The notes: generated by a model from the letters alone, not told the origin. A DNA stretch of 64,000 nt from Branchiostoma floridae (GCF_000003815.2 NC_049983.1:22907800-22971799), one strand, 5' to 3'; numbered from the stretch's first letter, positions 1 through 12,923 are shown. Made by a program: numbers and translations.

Positions 1-47
1 GATGAAAATACTGAGTAAGTCCGTGGACAATTCCATATATATATATT

Positions 48-54
48 GAGAGAG

Positions 55-86
<32 letters not shown>
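48..86. repeat. GA-rich microsatellite
   Basis: A run of (GA)n interrupted by GAAAGA units. It is simple sequence with no coding potential and lies about 80 bp beyond the donor of the last EGF exon in the window. Confidence 0.9.
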
Positions 87-163
87 TTTGTTGTGACATG
101 TAACGAAAATAATTTCCAACAAACGAATGTTTACGAATGTAAAAGCAAATTCTTTGCTCTCAC

Positions 164-3100
164 CATCACAGTCGACTCCGTCTCCACTGTAACCATTGTT
201 ACAAGTACATGTGAACGAGCCGGGTTCGTTAGTACAGGTTGCGTCATCGTCGCAGTTGTCGGTACCATCAGTACATTCATCGTCATCTTTAGATACGAGC
301 AATACAAGTGAACAGGGGTTAATAAATATTAGACCTTTATCACATTTACGAAAAATTGTGTGTCCAGGGAGATTGAGAAAGAAAGCTGAAAAAGACAGAG
401 TGAATCAGTCGAACATTTGGGTGACACAATGTGTTGTGAAATGGAACTTAATGAAAACAATTTGGTACTTTTACAATATAATGTTCACTTTAGTAGTGAT
501 ACTCGGCCTTGTTGATTTGAGTACATGGATGACATCCACACGTGCATTATTTACTGGCTGTTTCCAGAAATAAAATAAAAGTTTTCAACCATACCCTAAA
601 TCGTACATAGCAGCTTCGAAATAATATAAGCAAATATAGTCCGAGGATTGCAATGATAGATATAACAAAACGTATACTAATGTCATAGAACATTACAAGG
701 TCAAAGAAAATGTGAAAGAACAAATAAAACAAATGCATTGTTTGGTATAATTTATTCTGTGTATTCAGTCATTTATTCAACCTCCCTGGCCAATACGATT
801 CTATAATGAAGTAAATTTAATTCGCACGATCCCATCAGTTTATGTTCCCAGAGGATGTCAACCACATAATCAAATTAACATGGCCTGATTAAATTCGTTG
901 TTCGTACCAGTGCAGGAGACTCCGTTCCCTCTGTAACCGTTGTTACAGGAGAACGTGCCAGGTTCGTTTCTTTTATTTATCGTCAATCTGTATTAGTCTT
1001 GGATAGGGATTGGCGTTCGTATTCATATTAGTACAGTCTAATAAAGATGTCTGTTGTCTTCAAGATATAAGTGCAAGTGGTCACAGGCTTTTCATTTTCT
1101 ATCATTTAAAAGTAGATTAGTTATGTCTGCCGGATTCTAAATGTAACGGATAGTCAATTATGCCAAGTTTACATATGGCTCTATACGACGTTCAAAGCTT
1201 GAGGTGATAATATGTTTCTCTTTCATATGTCTATTTGAATGTTTTGTATGTCCTCAACCTCAATTTGTTTCTATGGTTTTCTTGGTAATGTCCACTTGTA
1301 ATAATATTTTTGCATAACCAACTTCTTTGCTCTCACCAGTACATGTAACTCCGTCCCCACTGTAACCGTTGTTACAAGTACAGGTGAACGAGCCGGGTTC
1401 GTTAGTACAGGTTGCGTCCTCGTGGCAGTTGTCCGTACCATCAGTACATTCATCGTCATCTGTCGATACAAACAATACAAGTGACCAGAGGTGAACAAAG
1501 TTTTGAGACCGACGTCACACATGCTAAAAGTTATATGTCCAGGAAGATTGGGTCAGAGAGCTGAGGTAGACGTCAGTTGAAAATTCCGAAGAGGGAATGC
1601 ATTGCAAAACGGAACTTAATGGAAGTATGTGTAACAGTGTTATATTTACTTATGCATAACGATATTTTTTGCTCTCACCAGTACAAGTGACTCCGTCTCC
1701 GGTGTAACCATTGTTACAAGTACAGGTGAACGAGCCGGGTTCGTTAGTACAGGTTGCGTCATCGTGGCAGTTGTCCGTACCATCAGTACATTCATCGTCA
1801 TCTGTCGATACGTATACAAACAATACAAGTGACCAGAGATAAACGACCATATGAGACATATGTTACATTTGCGAGCAGTCGTGTATCTAAAAAGGTTGAG
1901 TAAGATTGATGGAGACGACTTAGTACGTCAGCCAAAAATTCCGAAAAGACAAAGGTGTTATAAAAAGGAACTAAAGCAAGTATTTTATGTGACACTATTA
2001 TTCTAACCAATGAATAACCAATTTTGTTAACTCTCACCATCACAGGTGACTCCGTCTCCACTGTAACCATTGTTACAGGTACAGGAGAACGAGCCGGGTT
2101 CGTTAGTACAGGTTGCGTCTTCGTGGCAGTTGTCCGTACCATCAGTACATTCATCGTCATCTTTAGATACGAGCAATACAAGTGAATACAGTTATATGAA
2201 CATATGAGACCGGTGCAACACATACAAGACAGAATAGGTCAGTTAGTTGGAAATTTGGGTAATACATGGTGTTGTGAAATGGGACTTCTGTATCTGTATC
2301 TATATAGCCAGTATAACCGCCCTTCGGCGTAACACACCAGCTTCGCAGGCACGCGGTGCGGCAGCATATGGTTATATTACACTGAACGATCCGTCACACC
2401 TAACTTCTGCACATCTATCTGTAAGCGTTCTTTAAAACTATCCAGAGAAGATGCCCCTCCTGTGGTTGGTGATAACAAGCTCCACTCTACAATAGTTCTG
2501 GGAAAATACGAATTTTTGAACACATCAATCCTAGGTTGGTAACTCTGGTACTTGAAGTCATGGCTGTTTCTTGTTCATTTTTTGAGCTGGTATTAGATAC
2601 TTACCAGTCGGTACGTCCACCAGCCTATTGGTCATTTTGTACATCATGCAAAGTCTGGAAATTTTCCTTCTGTCATCAAGTGATTTCCACTGCAGATCTG
2701 TTTTAATTTTGGTAACACTAGCATCCCTGTTGTAGTTGTTTGTACAGAATCTGGCAGCTTGGTTCTGTACCCTTTCAAGTTTCTCTTAATGGATATAATA
2801 TTGTCCTGTCCTATATAGTGTTCACTTGTAATAATATTTTTGTATAACTAAATTCTTTGCTCTCACCAGTACAGGTAACTCCGTCCCCACTGTAACCGTT
2901 GTTACAAGTACAGGTGAACGAGCCGGGTTCGTTAGTACAGGTTGCGTCCTCGTGACAGTTGTCCGTACCATCAGTACATTCATCGTCATCTGTCGATATA
3001 AACAGTACAAGTGACCAGAGGTCAATGAACATATGAGACCTATGTTAGATTTGCTAGATATCCAGAGCAATTAAGTAAGATTGCTGACGTCGTACGTCCG

Positions 3101-5616
3101 CCAAAAATTCAAAACAAGACATTGTGTTATAAAAAGGAACTAAAGCGCGTACAGCCAAACATGTTTTAGTGGCCACATTTGCATAGTGACGACCTGAACA
3201 TTGCAGCCACTTGACGTCGGTCTCTTGTATTTTTCCACTGACCTAAGCATTAAGAAATAGTCTATAGCGGTTACCTGTGCAACGCGGCCACGGACACACA
3301 ATTTCCGGTGCCGCACATACAGAAACACTGCCTATTATGACCTTACAGCGGCCGTATGGCACCCTGCGCCATGTTTAAAATCGTACTTTGCGAGGATTTG
3401 CCGTTGCCGATAGGGTCATTTTTGCGGTAGTGGAAGGTACGCGTGCTTTGATCGTTAGAGCGCAAGTTTTTCTGTCGAATTTACCAACACTACTCATGGC
3501 CATATCAATCGTCTTCGGTAGATTTGACTTTGGCGGGGTCAGCTGAATTTTGGGACGATCGAGACAATATTACTTGGTGAGAAAGATCAGTTGGTACTGA
3601 AATCATGTGTAACTTATTGCTTGTGGTCAATTGATCAGTATTTTCACTTAAGTGGCCACATTTCTGCAGTCCCTTCAGTGGCCGATTCATACAGGTTTGA
3701 CTGTATTTTATGTGAAAGTATTATTCTAATTTATAAATAACCAAATTCTTTTCTCTCACCATCACAGGTGACTCCGTCTCCGCTGTAACCGTTGTTACAA
3801 GTACAGGTGAACGAGCCGGGTTCGTTAGTACATGTTGCGTCATCGTCACAGTTGTCTGTACCATCAGTACATTCATCGTCATCTGTCCAAACAAACAATA
3901 CAAGTGATTAGAGGTAAATGAACGTATGAGACCGGTGCAAAACATACAAGACAGAATAGGTCAATTGAAAATTTGGGTGATGCATAGTGTTGTGAAATAG
4001 GACTTATGGATATAATATTGTACTGTCCTATATAGTGTCCACTTGTAACGATATTTTTGTATAACCAACTTCTTTGCTCTCACCGGTACAGGTAACTCCG
4101 TCCCCACTGTAACCGTTGTTACAAGTACAGGTGAACGAGCCGGGTTCGTTAGTACAGGTTGCGTCCTCGTGACAGTTGTCCGTACCATCAGTACATTCAT
4201 CGTCATCTGTCGATATAAACAGTACAAGTGACCAGAGGTAAATGAACATATGAGACCTATGTTAGATTTACTAGATATCCAGAGCAATTAAGTAAGATTG
4301 CTGACTTCGTACGTCCGCCAAAAATTCAGAAAAAGACAATGTGTTATAAAAAGGAACTAAAGCGAGTACAGCCAAACCTGTTTTGGTGGCCACATTTGCA
4401 TAGTGACGACCTGAACATTGCATGCAGCCACTTTACGTCGGTCTTTTGTATTTTTCCATTGATCTAAGCATTAAGAAATAGCTTATAGCGGTTACCTGTG
4501 CAACGCGGCCACGGACACACAATTTCCGGTGCCGTAGATACAGAAACACTGCCTATTACGACCTTACAGCGACCGTATGGCACCCTGCGCCATGTTTAAA
4601 ATCGTTCTTTGCGAGGATTTGCCGTTGCCGATAGGGTCATTTTTGCGGTAGTGGAAGGTACGCGTGCTTTGATCGTTAGAGCGCAAGTTTTTCTGTCGAA
4701 TTTACCAACACTACTCATGGCCATATCAATCGTCTTCGGTAGATTTGACTTTGGCGGGGTCAGCTGAATTTTGGGACGATCGAGACAATATTACTTGGTG
4801 AGAAAGATCAGTTGGTACTGAAATCATGTGTAACTAATTGCTTGTGGTCAATTGATCAGTATTTTCACTTAAGTGGCCACATTTCTGCAGTCTCTTCAAT
4901 GGCCGATTCATACAGGTTTGACTGTATTTTATGTGAAAGTATTATTCTAATTTATAAATAACCAAATTCTTTTCTCTCACCATCACAGGTGACTCCGTCT
5001 CCGCTGTAACCGTTGTTACAGGTGCAGGAGAACGTGCCGGGTTCGTTAGTACATGTTGCGTCATCGTCACAGTTGTCCGTACCATCAGTACATTCATCAT
5101 CATCTGTAGAACAAAGCCATACAAGGAACCATAGGTAAACGAACATATGAGATTGTTGTCACATGTGCAAAAAATTACGGATTTAGAAAACTTGCGTCTG
5201 GGAGCTGAAGACTGTGTATGTCTGTGCAAAATGCCGGAGAGTCGCACTGGTATACAGGGAAACTTGGTTGGAGAATCACATGTACTCTTAAAAGTGCAAT
5301 GTTTATTTATGCACAACAGAATCTTTACTCTCACCAGTGCAGGTAACTCCGTCCCCGCTGTAACCGTTGTTACAGGTACAGGTAAACGAGCCGGGTTCGT
5401 TGGTACAGGTTGCGTCATCGTGGCAGTTGTCCGTACCATCAGTACATTCATCATCATCTGTGGATACAAACAATACGAGTTAGATGAGCATTCGGTTAAT
5501 ACATGATGTTGCGAAATGGAACTTATTGACATGATATGGTACTGTCAAAGTGTAATCATTTTCACTCCGCGCACCGTAGGTACGCTAGGGAGTGAAAATA
5601 TTATGTTCGTAATGTT

Positions 5617-5704
<88 letters not shown>

Positions 5705-8700
5705 TCCTTCTTTCTTTCTCCTGTCGCGATCGTTAAAGTGATTCCTCTCCGTCGTTCCTGCACCGAATGACCTGAAATTTGGCACCGAGGTAGAGTGGGC
5801 CAATACCCAGACCCGTTTTTTTCTTTATAGATACCTTTAAAATAATTTTATGCATGCACGGTGTCCTGACCGAACTGTATAATTGTGCCTCCCGTGCCCA
5901 GGTACTAAGCCCAAGGGGCCCGAAATTTGGTATGATAGTGCATGAGATATTTACTAAAAGGACCCCGTTATCATTTTTTTTGGCACAAAATCACTTTAAA
6001 AAGGATTTATAAGCCAATTTGGCGGGGTTTTTTTTTTCGTCTTCGTTTTCGTCTTCGCCGCCTCTGAGCGTCTCACCATATATGGTATACCTTGCCTGTG
6101 TGTAAGACCAGGTGGCGGCCAGCCGCGGCCGTGAACGGGGTCGCTTATTGGAATAGTTAATAACACGGCGCGAGACATTCACCATAAGCCATAAGCTCGG
6201 CAACTCGGCTACAGCCAATGAGGAAGGGTCTTTCAAATTAGCAGGTTATAATACTGTACCGGGAGCAGGACGCGCGCCGAAGAATATTGTTCCGTCAAAA
6301 GTAAGTAAAAAACTGTACTGTTTATCTTACAATTGACAACAATACACAAAAGCTTTAACAAATTCAGGAAGCTTGTCGTCGTTTGTGGACCGGTATTTTT
6401 TTTTATTTTACGCGAGTTTGGGGTGTTGGTTTTAGTGATAGCAGAATGCTGCAAATGTAGATGGGAGGGGGGCCTTGAGAGCGCACGCGTGCATTTACAG
6501 CTATTTAATCACGACATGGAATATTGTTTGCAGCTGTGCAGTTGATTGATGACATGTATCTGTATACTGTGAAAAGTGTAGAGTAGTTCTCTTTCCATAG
6601 TATATTATAGTACAGTTTTTCAGGGGCTTGTTGGGAATTATCCATGCATGTTGGTTGTATCAGGTGTGACTTTTTTCTAGTGAACAAGCAAAAAAGATCT
6701 TCCTTTTACTCTGGGTGGCACATGAAATTACACAAAGGAAACAATAATTATTGTATTCCATTCTATTTTCTAGCAGATGAAGAGGAGACATCAATAACGT
6801 TGTGCAGACACGTGGGTTTGTGTCTTGATAGCAGTTGTCAGTTTAACAGTGCCATTATCTACCTGATGCTGGAACTCTAATGTTACCAAGAAGACTGCCC
6901 TAATGCGGCGGCTTTCAGAGGGCACAATAGTCAACTGGCTACAATAATAAATTGTGACAGCTTTAAGTATGACTAGTCTATTTGGGACAATACTGTAACT
7001 TAGTGATAATACAATATTAGCCATGAGTTAAAAAATTGCAGTTCATGACAGACATTTTTATGACTTTTCAGACACCACAACATGGTATATGCTATGTATT
7101 TTGAAAATGCACTGTACTGTTTATCAGCACTATTAAATAATCATATTCTAATTAGTTTATGTGCAAAATAAATGAGACTTTAAGGTTATGGCAAACACAT
7201 GATTACTGCAATTGCTGCATCCTTTTTTTTAACAAAAGAATACAACGTTAAGATATACAAAACAGACATGGCGCAAATATACAGTGACTTATTAGCTTTG
7301 TCCATCAAGACATATGTATTAGCTAATTATAAGTATAAAAACAGAATGTGATCCTTCTAACTTTATATGTATTTGTACTGATAATGTCATTGTAGTGCAG
7401 CCATGCTATCCAATTGGATTTTACTACTTCACTGAAAAATGCTGAGTAGGACAGTGCTGATAAGCATATTTTGGTAAAGAAGTTTTGTTTAGTGAGGTCT
7501 GTTTGTATGAAGATAATACTTGTGATAAGTTGAATAAGTACAGTAACTACCCTTGTCTTGTGTATATAAGCAAGAAAACCACGCTATTGTCTGATGTGGG
7601 TATGTAATACAAAAGTTTAGAATCTCATAACGTGTTCAATCTGTAGAGAAAATACGACACAATTTTCGTTTTTGAAATAATTTTTTTTTTCTTGAAGAAC
7701 AACGGTGTCTTCTTTGTTAATGTGTAAATCACAAGCATGCTGTGTGCGTGTTGTAATCAAGAAAAAAAGTGTGATTACTGTACAGTACTAGTATGAAAGA
7801 ACCGTGGTTCCGAGTCATTCTCAAATGGGATCTCTTTTCAAATTCAATTTTGGAACAGTCTATCTTTGCAAGGAGGAGCGGAGTGAAAATAGCTAAATTT
7901 GCTCCTAAGCAAATACCGGCCTTTCTAGTGTTCACCTAACTTTTGTATAAGAAATTCTTTATTCTCACCAGTACATGTGACTCCGTCCCCACTGTAACCG
8001 TTGTTACAGGTACAGGTGAACGAGCCGGGTTCGTTAGTACAGGTTGCGTCATCGTCGCAGTTGTCCGTACCATCAGTACATTCATCGTCATCTATCAATT
8101 GAAACAATACAAGTGAGTGAGATGAACATTTCAGACAGATGTCACATTTGCGAGAAATCGTGTGTTCGGAGAGGTTGAGTTAAAAAGCTCGAGAAGATTA
8201 AGTCAGTTAAAAATTCTGGTGAGACATTGCGTTATAAAATGGAACCTAATGGAATTTAAATAGTACTTTCATGGTGTAATGCTTACTTTACGTTTGCATT
8301 ATTATGTTCGCTATTCTTACCAGTACAGGTGACTCCGTCCCCACTGTAACCGTTGTTACAGGTACAGGTGAACGAGCCGGGTTCGTTAGTACAGGTTGCG
8401 TCATCGTCGCAATTGTCCGTACCATCAGTACATTCATCGTCATCTATCGATACAAACGAGTAATCAGAGATGAATGAAAACATGAGAAAGATGTCACATT
8501 TGCGACACATTGTGTGTAAAGAGACATGGACTAAGAAAGCTGAGGAACTGTGTCAGTTGAAATTTCGGGTGAGACACTGTGTTGTGAAATGGAGCTTATG
8601 GAACCATTCATAGTCATATGTAATGCAAACAATGCAAGATGCCAATTCTAATCACACCTGCAATAAGTAACACGTCCAAAGATATTGGTTCAATGATGCG

Positions 8701-8886
8701 AAAAGACTTCGTCACTTCTCGAAAATCTCGGTAACTTATGCATAGCCACTTTTTTACTCTCACCAGTACAGGTGACTCCGTCTCCGCTGTAACCGCTGTT
8801 ACAGGTACAGGTGAACGAGCCGGCTGTGTTAGTACAGGTTGCGTCATCGTCGCAGTTGTCCGTACCTTCAGTACATTCATCGTCAT
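164..8886 (-). CDS. Multi-cbEGF-domain protein (partial gene, 12 exons seen)
   Basis: Exons in transcript order: 8764-8886, 8321-8443, 7969-8091, 5335-5457, 4981-5103, 4084-4206, 3760-3882, 2867-2989, 2038-2160, 1679-1801, 1337-1459, 164-286. Each is exactly 123 bp, follows an AG acceptor, ends at a GTGAG or GTAAG donor, and is phase 1 at both ends, so any number joins in frame. Each codes one six-cysteine EGF domain starting D-D-D-E-C and containing C-x-N-x4-F-x-C-x-C, which fits calcium binding and Asn hydroxylation. Only one residue lies between C6 of one domain and the next D-x-D-E-C, as in the rigid fibrillin-type rods. Expected role: extracellular or membrane-bound structural or adhesion protein. 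No start, signal peptide, TM segment or stop is visible; the gene continues left, and its 5' part may lie in or beyond the gap after 9300. The family member cannot be named. Confidence 0.9.
908..968 (-). pseudogene. Relic of a cbEGF exon
   Basis: The minus strand codes the second half of the same EGF domain (N-E-P-G-T-F-S-C, then N-N-G-Y). It lacks the 6 bp that code T-C, has G-N in place of G-D, ends in GGTACG instead of a good donor, and has no first half or acceptor. It is a truncated, decayed copy lying between the exons at 1337 and 164. Confidence 0.75.
2291..2790 (-). mobile_element. 3' fragment of a non-LTR retrotransposon (LINE)
   Basis: The minus strand codes a recognisable LINE reverse-transcriptase C-terminal tail: [11 protein letters not shown], then [13 protein letters not shown], then V-D-V-P. 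After this the frame is broken by stops. The remaining sequence matches the usual end of such elements (K-N-S-F-F-P-R-T-like region with frameshifts), and the copy ends in a short TATAGATACAGATACAG tail. It is a dead 5'-truncated insertion in an intron of the EGF gene. Confidence 0.7.
3152..3703. mobile_element. Non-autonomous TA-flanked DNA transposon, copy 1
   Basis: The element begins CAGCCAAACATGTTTTAGTGG and ends CAGGTTTGACTG, so its termini are inverted repeats of the CAGTCAAACCTGT type, with TA on both sides. GGCCAC motifs recur inside. It matches the ends of the element at 47892-48789. TA target sites suggest the Tc1/mariner/pogo superfamily, but no transposase is present. Confidence 0.75.
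4370..4924. mobile_element. Non-autonomous TA-flanked DNA transposon, copy 2
   Basis: This is nearly identical over its length to the copy at 3152-3703 and sits at the same place in the duplicated intron. It was therefore copied with the segmental duplication and did not insert a second time. Confidence 0.78.
5458..7968 (-). other. Large intron of the cbEGF gene
   Basis: No exon is recognised here. It holds a long TTTC tract, an AT-rich stretch and low-copy sequence. Small ORFs in it show no family resemblance. The exon spacing either side is about 350-900 bp, so this 2.5-kb gap probably marks a boundary between blocks of EGF duplication. Confidence 0.6.
5613..5720. repeat. (TTTC)n microsatellite
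   Basis: An almost pure tetranucleotide tract over 100 bp long. The open frames through it (KERKKE on one strand, FLSF on the other) come from the repeat and are not genes. Confidence 0.97.
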
Positions 8887-9299
8887 CTGTCGATGTAAAC
8901 GATACAAATGAACAGAAGTAATGAAGATATGAGATTGATGTCACATTCATGAGAAATTGTGTTTCAGAGAGGTCAATTGAGATTGCTGAAGAAAACTTTT
9001 CTTTTAAACAATTTCGCTCTACTTAAAAGAAATGTCTTAGTCGTGGCCCCCCGCTGTCCCTGTTATCTTCTTGCTAGCTTTCGGATCGCGGCATCTGCAG
9101 CTTGAAGTACAGCCTGTTTTCTAGATATTTGCGTAACAGCCCAGCATGTAGCTGCGGGTGCCGGTCCGAATTGACTTGCATAATGAACGTAAAAATGGCA
9201 AAACGCTTAATGATGGGATTTTTTTTTTACTTGTGACATTTGTAAGCTTAGTCAAGGATGAACAATACCATGCATAAATCATGTAAATGTCTAAGCCAT

Positions 9300-10162
9300 N
9301 NNNNNNNNNNNNNNNNNNNNNNNNNNNNNNNNNNNNNNNNNNNNNNNNNNNNNNNNNNNNNNNNNNNNNNNNNNNNNNNNNNNNNNNNNNNNNNNNNNNN
9401 NNNNNNNNNNNNNNNNNNNNNNNNNNNNNNNNNNNNNNNNNNNNNNNNNNNNNNNNNNNNNNNNNNNNNNNNNNNNNNNNNNNNNNNNNNNNNNNNNNNN
9501 NNNNNNNNNNNNNNNNNNNNNNNNNNNNNNNNNNNNNNNNNNNNNNNNNNNNNNNNNNNNNNNNNNNNNNNNNNNNNNNNNNNNNNNNNNNNNNNNNNNN
9601 NNNNNNNNNNNNNNNNNNNNNNNNNNNNNNNNNNNNNNNNNNNNNNNNNNNNNNNNNNNNNNNNNNNNNNNNNNNNNNNNNNNNNNNNNNNNNNNNNNNN
9701 NNNNNNNNNNNNNNNNNNNNNNNNNNNNNNNNNNNNNNNNNNNNNNNNNNNNNNNNNNNNNNNNNNNNNNNNNNNNNNNNNNNNNNNNNNNNNNNNNNNN
9801 NNNNNNNNNNNNNNNNNNNNNNNNNNNNNNNNNNNNNNNNNNNNNNNNNNNNNNNNNNNNNNNNNNNNNNNNNNNNNNNNNNNNNNNNNNNNNNNNNNNN
9901 NNNNNNNNNNNNNNNNNNNNNNNNNNNNNNNNNNNNNNNNNNNNNNNNNNNNNNNNNNNNNNNNNNNNNNNNNNNNNNNNNNNNNNNNNNNNNNNNNNNN
10001 NNNNNNNNNNNNNNNNNNNNNNNNNNNNNNNNNNNNNNNNNNNNNNNNNNNNNNNNNNNNNNNNNNNNNNNNNNNNNNNNNNNNNNNNNNNNNNNNNNNN
10101 NNNNNNNNNNNNNNNNNNNNNNNNNNNNNNNNNNNNNNNNNNNNNNNNNNNNNNNNNNNNNN
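9300..10162. other. Assembly gap (863 N)
   Basis: A run of N. The 5' exons of the EGF gene could lie in or beyond it. Open frames that span it are artefacts. Confidence 1.
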
Positions 10163-11821
10163 ATTTGGAGTGCGCAGCTCGGGGACCCCAACAAACTCCT
10201 CGGGTGGGCGGAGCAGTACCAAATCCACATAGTCAGGACACTACCAGGATCTATCTGACTTAGAACATGGCCATCTTTCCGAAGCAAAATACACTTATTT
10301 AGTCATTAGAAACATGCAGTTTGTTTTCCTAGCAAGCGAACAGACAGGCTATACTAGTATTCTTCTCCTATTTCCCATTCATGACCCTGGTGATGGCGCC
10401 TCACACCTTTCCTCATGAGGCTTGTGTGAAATTCATGTCTGGTTTTACAACACTTTTTTTGCACCACAATGCCATTGTTCTGTGGGTGCATGTCAGATCA
10501 TTCCCAGTTCCCAACCTGACCTCAAATGAGCAGGACGTGGCATGTCTTGGAGGCCCATTTTCTCGAGTATGTTCAGCCGTTTTCACAGTATGTTCAGGCG
10601 AGTTCCGTACACAACCCGACATGTCTGAGTTCCAGCTCGAGCTGGTGTAAAACGTGTTCCTGCAGCATGGTGGCATCTCTGCCGAACTGTTCTGTAGTTT
10701 TGATCCTGACCAGTTCTTGCCCGACAGACCGGCCAATGTCGCTGCCTCCTCCCCCATTTCATTCGCCCTGCTGGAGCAACCGTTCTGACGAGCTGTCCTG
10801 TTCCCAGTTTGACCCGTTCCTGGTAGACCACATCATGCATTATCTTCCTGCATTTTTAGTTTGTTTCTCGTTTATGGAAGTATTGATCGTTTTGATCAAT
10901 TTAACTCGCATGTTTTTATGTAGCATCTCTACTAGTTTTTCTTTACTATCTTGGAGCCTGTTCCCTAGCTTGATGTAACCAAGGAGGTTATATTTTTCAT
11001 GTCTTTGAAAGTTTGATGTAACGCTGTTTGTACATTTTCTTGTTACAAGAAACTCTTTATTATTGTCTTGTTCGTTTTCTGACTTTCTTTCATGATCGTA
11101 AGAATTTCCTTTGTTTATGTTATGAATAAAGATGTTCAGTAACATAGGTTGATTTGCTGTTTCCCTTTTTGTTAATTCTTTAATTGCTTCTATTTGCATG
11201 AGAAAGGTGGGCGTCTCCAACTTAGTCAATTTATTCGTTGGTTGGTACACCCCTACCCCTAGGGACACCATACTATGTGGATATAGTCACAAGAAATACT
11301 CGCTCCTGATTGGCTGAGGAAAGATGGCCATGTTCTAACACGGAATATCTCGTCAAACCTTCCGGGGGACCAAGCAACGTCCCCCGTACACCGACCCGGC
11401 GATACCGCTAAACCCTCGAGGTCCCTTCGGCGTCCCAGACCGACCGTCTCTGGGCGCTGGAACTAACGCAAACCTCCTGTCGGCATCTTCAGCTTGGACA
11501 TGTTTGCTTCGGCGGTGCCGGTGGAGTGTGGACCCAGACGTGGTCGGGGATTTCTGGCAGCATGCACGTTGTGCTCAGGTGTGCACCTCTATATATATAT
11601 ATACCTGGTAACCGGAAGTGACGTCATCCCTATCGGACCAATGGGCGAACAGAATAAATAGTGGTTGCAATGTGCAAGTGGTATATTGCACGCTGGAGGG
11701 GGATCTCTCTCAAAAACCTGGAATCGAATCGAACCAAATCTTTTTTTTTAATAATATTTTTTTCCAGGGGAAATTATAATCATAAAGGCCGAGGTGTCTG
11801 GTAGAGGGACTAAAGCATGTA
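10163..11821. other. Intergenic sequence, no gene recognised
   Basis: Overlapping open frames of 75-150 codons occur on both strands without family features. A short TA-repeat lies near 11590. Nothing here supports a named gene. Confidence 0.5.
10840..11271 (-). CDS. Unrecognised 143-codon ORF
   Basis: ATG-initiated frame rich in Lys, Asn and Thr, longer than expected by chance in AT-rich DNA. There is no signal peptide, membrane segment, cysteine pattern or known motif, and the neighbouring open frames are out of phase with it. It could be a chance ORF, a decayed transposon frame or an unknown gene. I do not assign a function. Confidence 0.15.
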   Translation of the reverse strand: MVSLGVGVYQPTNKLTKLETPTFLMQIEAIKELTKRETANQPMLLNIFIHNINKGNSYDHERKSENEQDNNKEFLVTRKCTNSVTSNFQRHEKYNLLGYIKLGNRLQDSKEKLVEMLHKNMRVKLIKTINTSINEKQTKNAGR

Positions 11822-12032
11822 CTGTAATTGCAGAAATGTTCGCGGTGGATTAATGTTCAGGGTTTTCGCGGCGACCACTTCACCGCCAACTTAAAACCAC
11901 CGCGAACATTTTTCTATTATGGTAGTACTAGTAGAGAAGATCAGTAGACTGCAGGCTATGTTGCTTCCGCGAAATTAAAACCACCGCGAAAAGTGTTTTT
12001 TTCGGCTACCGCGAGCTTAAATGCATTTACAG
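11822..12032. mobile_element. MITE with CTGTAAATGC-type ends, copy 1
   Basis: The ends are CTGTAATTGCAGAAATG and, inverted, CTGTAAATGCATTTAAG, flanked by TA. The inside carries several inverted copies of the motif ACCGCGAA / TTCGCGGT. Related copies lie at 50553-50703 and 59172-59302. Confidence 0.75.
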
Positions 12033-12685
12033 TATATCTTTAAAATCTTGCTAATTAATTTGACCTATATGGCATGCTTTGAGCTGTAGTTGACCTCCAT
12101 CTTTGACGAAGTGGACTGATCCATTGGGGCAGGGGGTGAAATCCTGGTATCGTGACATTCTTCTGGATGAAGCTCGTTAAAATGCCGGAGTTGAACTCCA
12201 GCTTTTTTAATCAAAACAAAGTTGACAAATCCAGCTTGGTAGTGGGGATGAAGACTTGAGGTTTAAAATGCAGGCAAATGTGTTTTTAAGTGATTGTTTT
12301 GCATGGCTTTACACTTTCTCCCCTCAACCAATAGCATAGGCTTTCCAATAACCTTTGACCTTCGGGGAAGTTTCCCGCGCTTTTTGCTTTGCTTGCCAAG
12401 CATTCTGACTGACTCGGCTCACAGAAATCAGGTCGTCTGACGGCTCCAGCTTGCTTCATTTCCGGAAAAGAGGAGCTAGAACTGCTTATAGTGTCAGGTG
12501 AGAATAAGAACATGTTTATACCACATTTTCAGAGCCGATCTTGAAACTGAAAAGAAAGAGAGATAGAGATCACTGTCAATTTTCAATGATCGGCTGCATA
12601 TTTCTGGGGAGGGGGGCGCCGGGGGAAGCTGATGATAGGAATCGATTCTGCTTGTTTTAGTCCCAATGTAAATGTACTGATGATT
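12033..12685. other. Intergenic sequence
   Basis: No exon, RNA gene or repeat family recognised. Confidence 0.5.
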
Positions 12686-12923
12686 NNNNNNNNNNNNNNN
12701 NNNNNNNNNNNNNNNNNNNNNNNNNNNNNNNNNNNNNNNNNNNNNNNNNNNNNNNNNNNNNNNNNNNNNNNNNNNNNNNNNNNNNNNNNNNNNNNNNNNN
12801 NNNNNNNNNNNNNNNNNNNNNNNNNNNNNNNNNNNNNNNNNNNNNNNNNNNNNNNNNNNNNNNNNNNNNNNNNNNNNNNNNNNNNNNNNNNNNNNNNNNN
12901 NNNNNNNNNNNNNNNNNNNNNNN
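12686..12923. other. Assembly gap (238 N)
   Basis: A run of N abutting a GT microsatellite, which probably caused the assembly to break. Confidence 1.

Larger units (their letters stand above)
2789..5120 (-). repeat. Tandem segmental duplication of a two-exon unit
   Basis: The segment from about 2789 to 3900 (exons 2867-2989 and 3760-3882 with their intron) is repeated from about 4006 to 5120 (exons 4084-4206 and 4981-5103). The offset is 1217-1221 bp. Introns match as well as exons, including an inserted transposon, so this is a recent genomic duplication and not exon convergence. Confidence 0.88.

Noticed and set aside
1271-1522. Minus-strand frames reading [11 protein letters not shown] over each EGF exon
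   Set aside because: They are the +1 frame of the true EGF exons and run through the splice donors. The Cys pattern is lost.
5516-5803. Open frames with repeated F-L-S-F or K-E-R-K
   Set aside because: Translation of the TTTC microsatellite.
9121-10287. Long open frames on both strands across 9300-10162
   Set aside because: They consist of N and are not evidence of coding.
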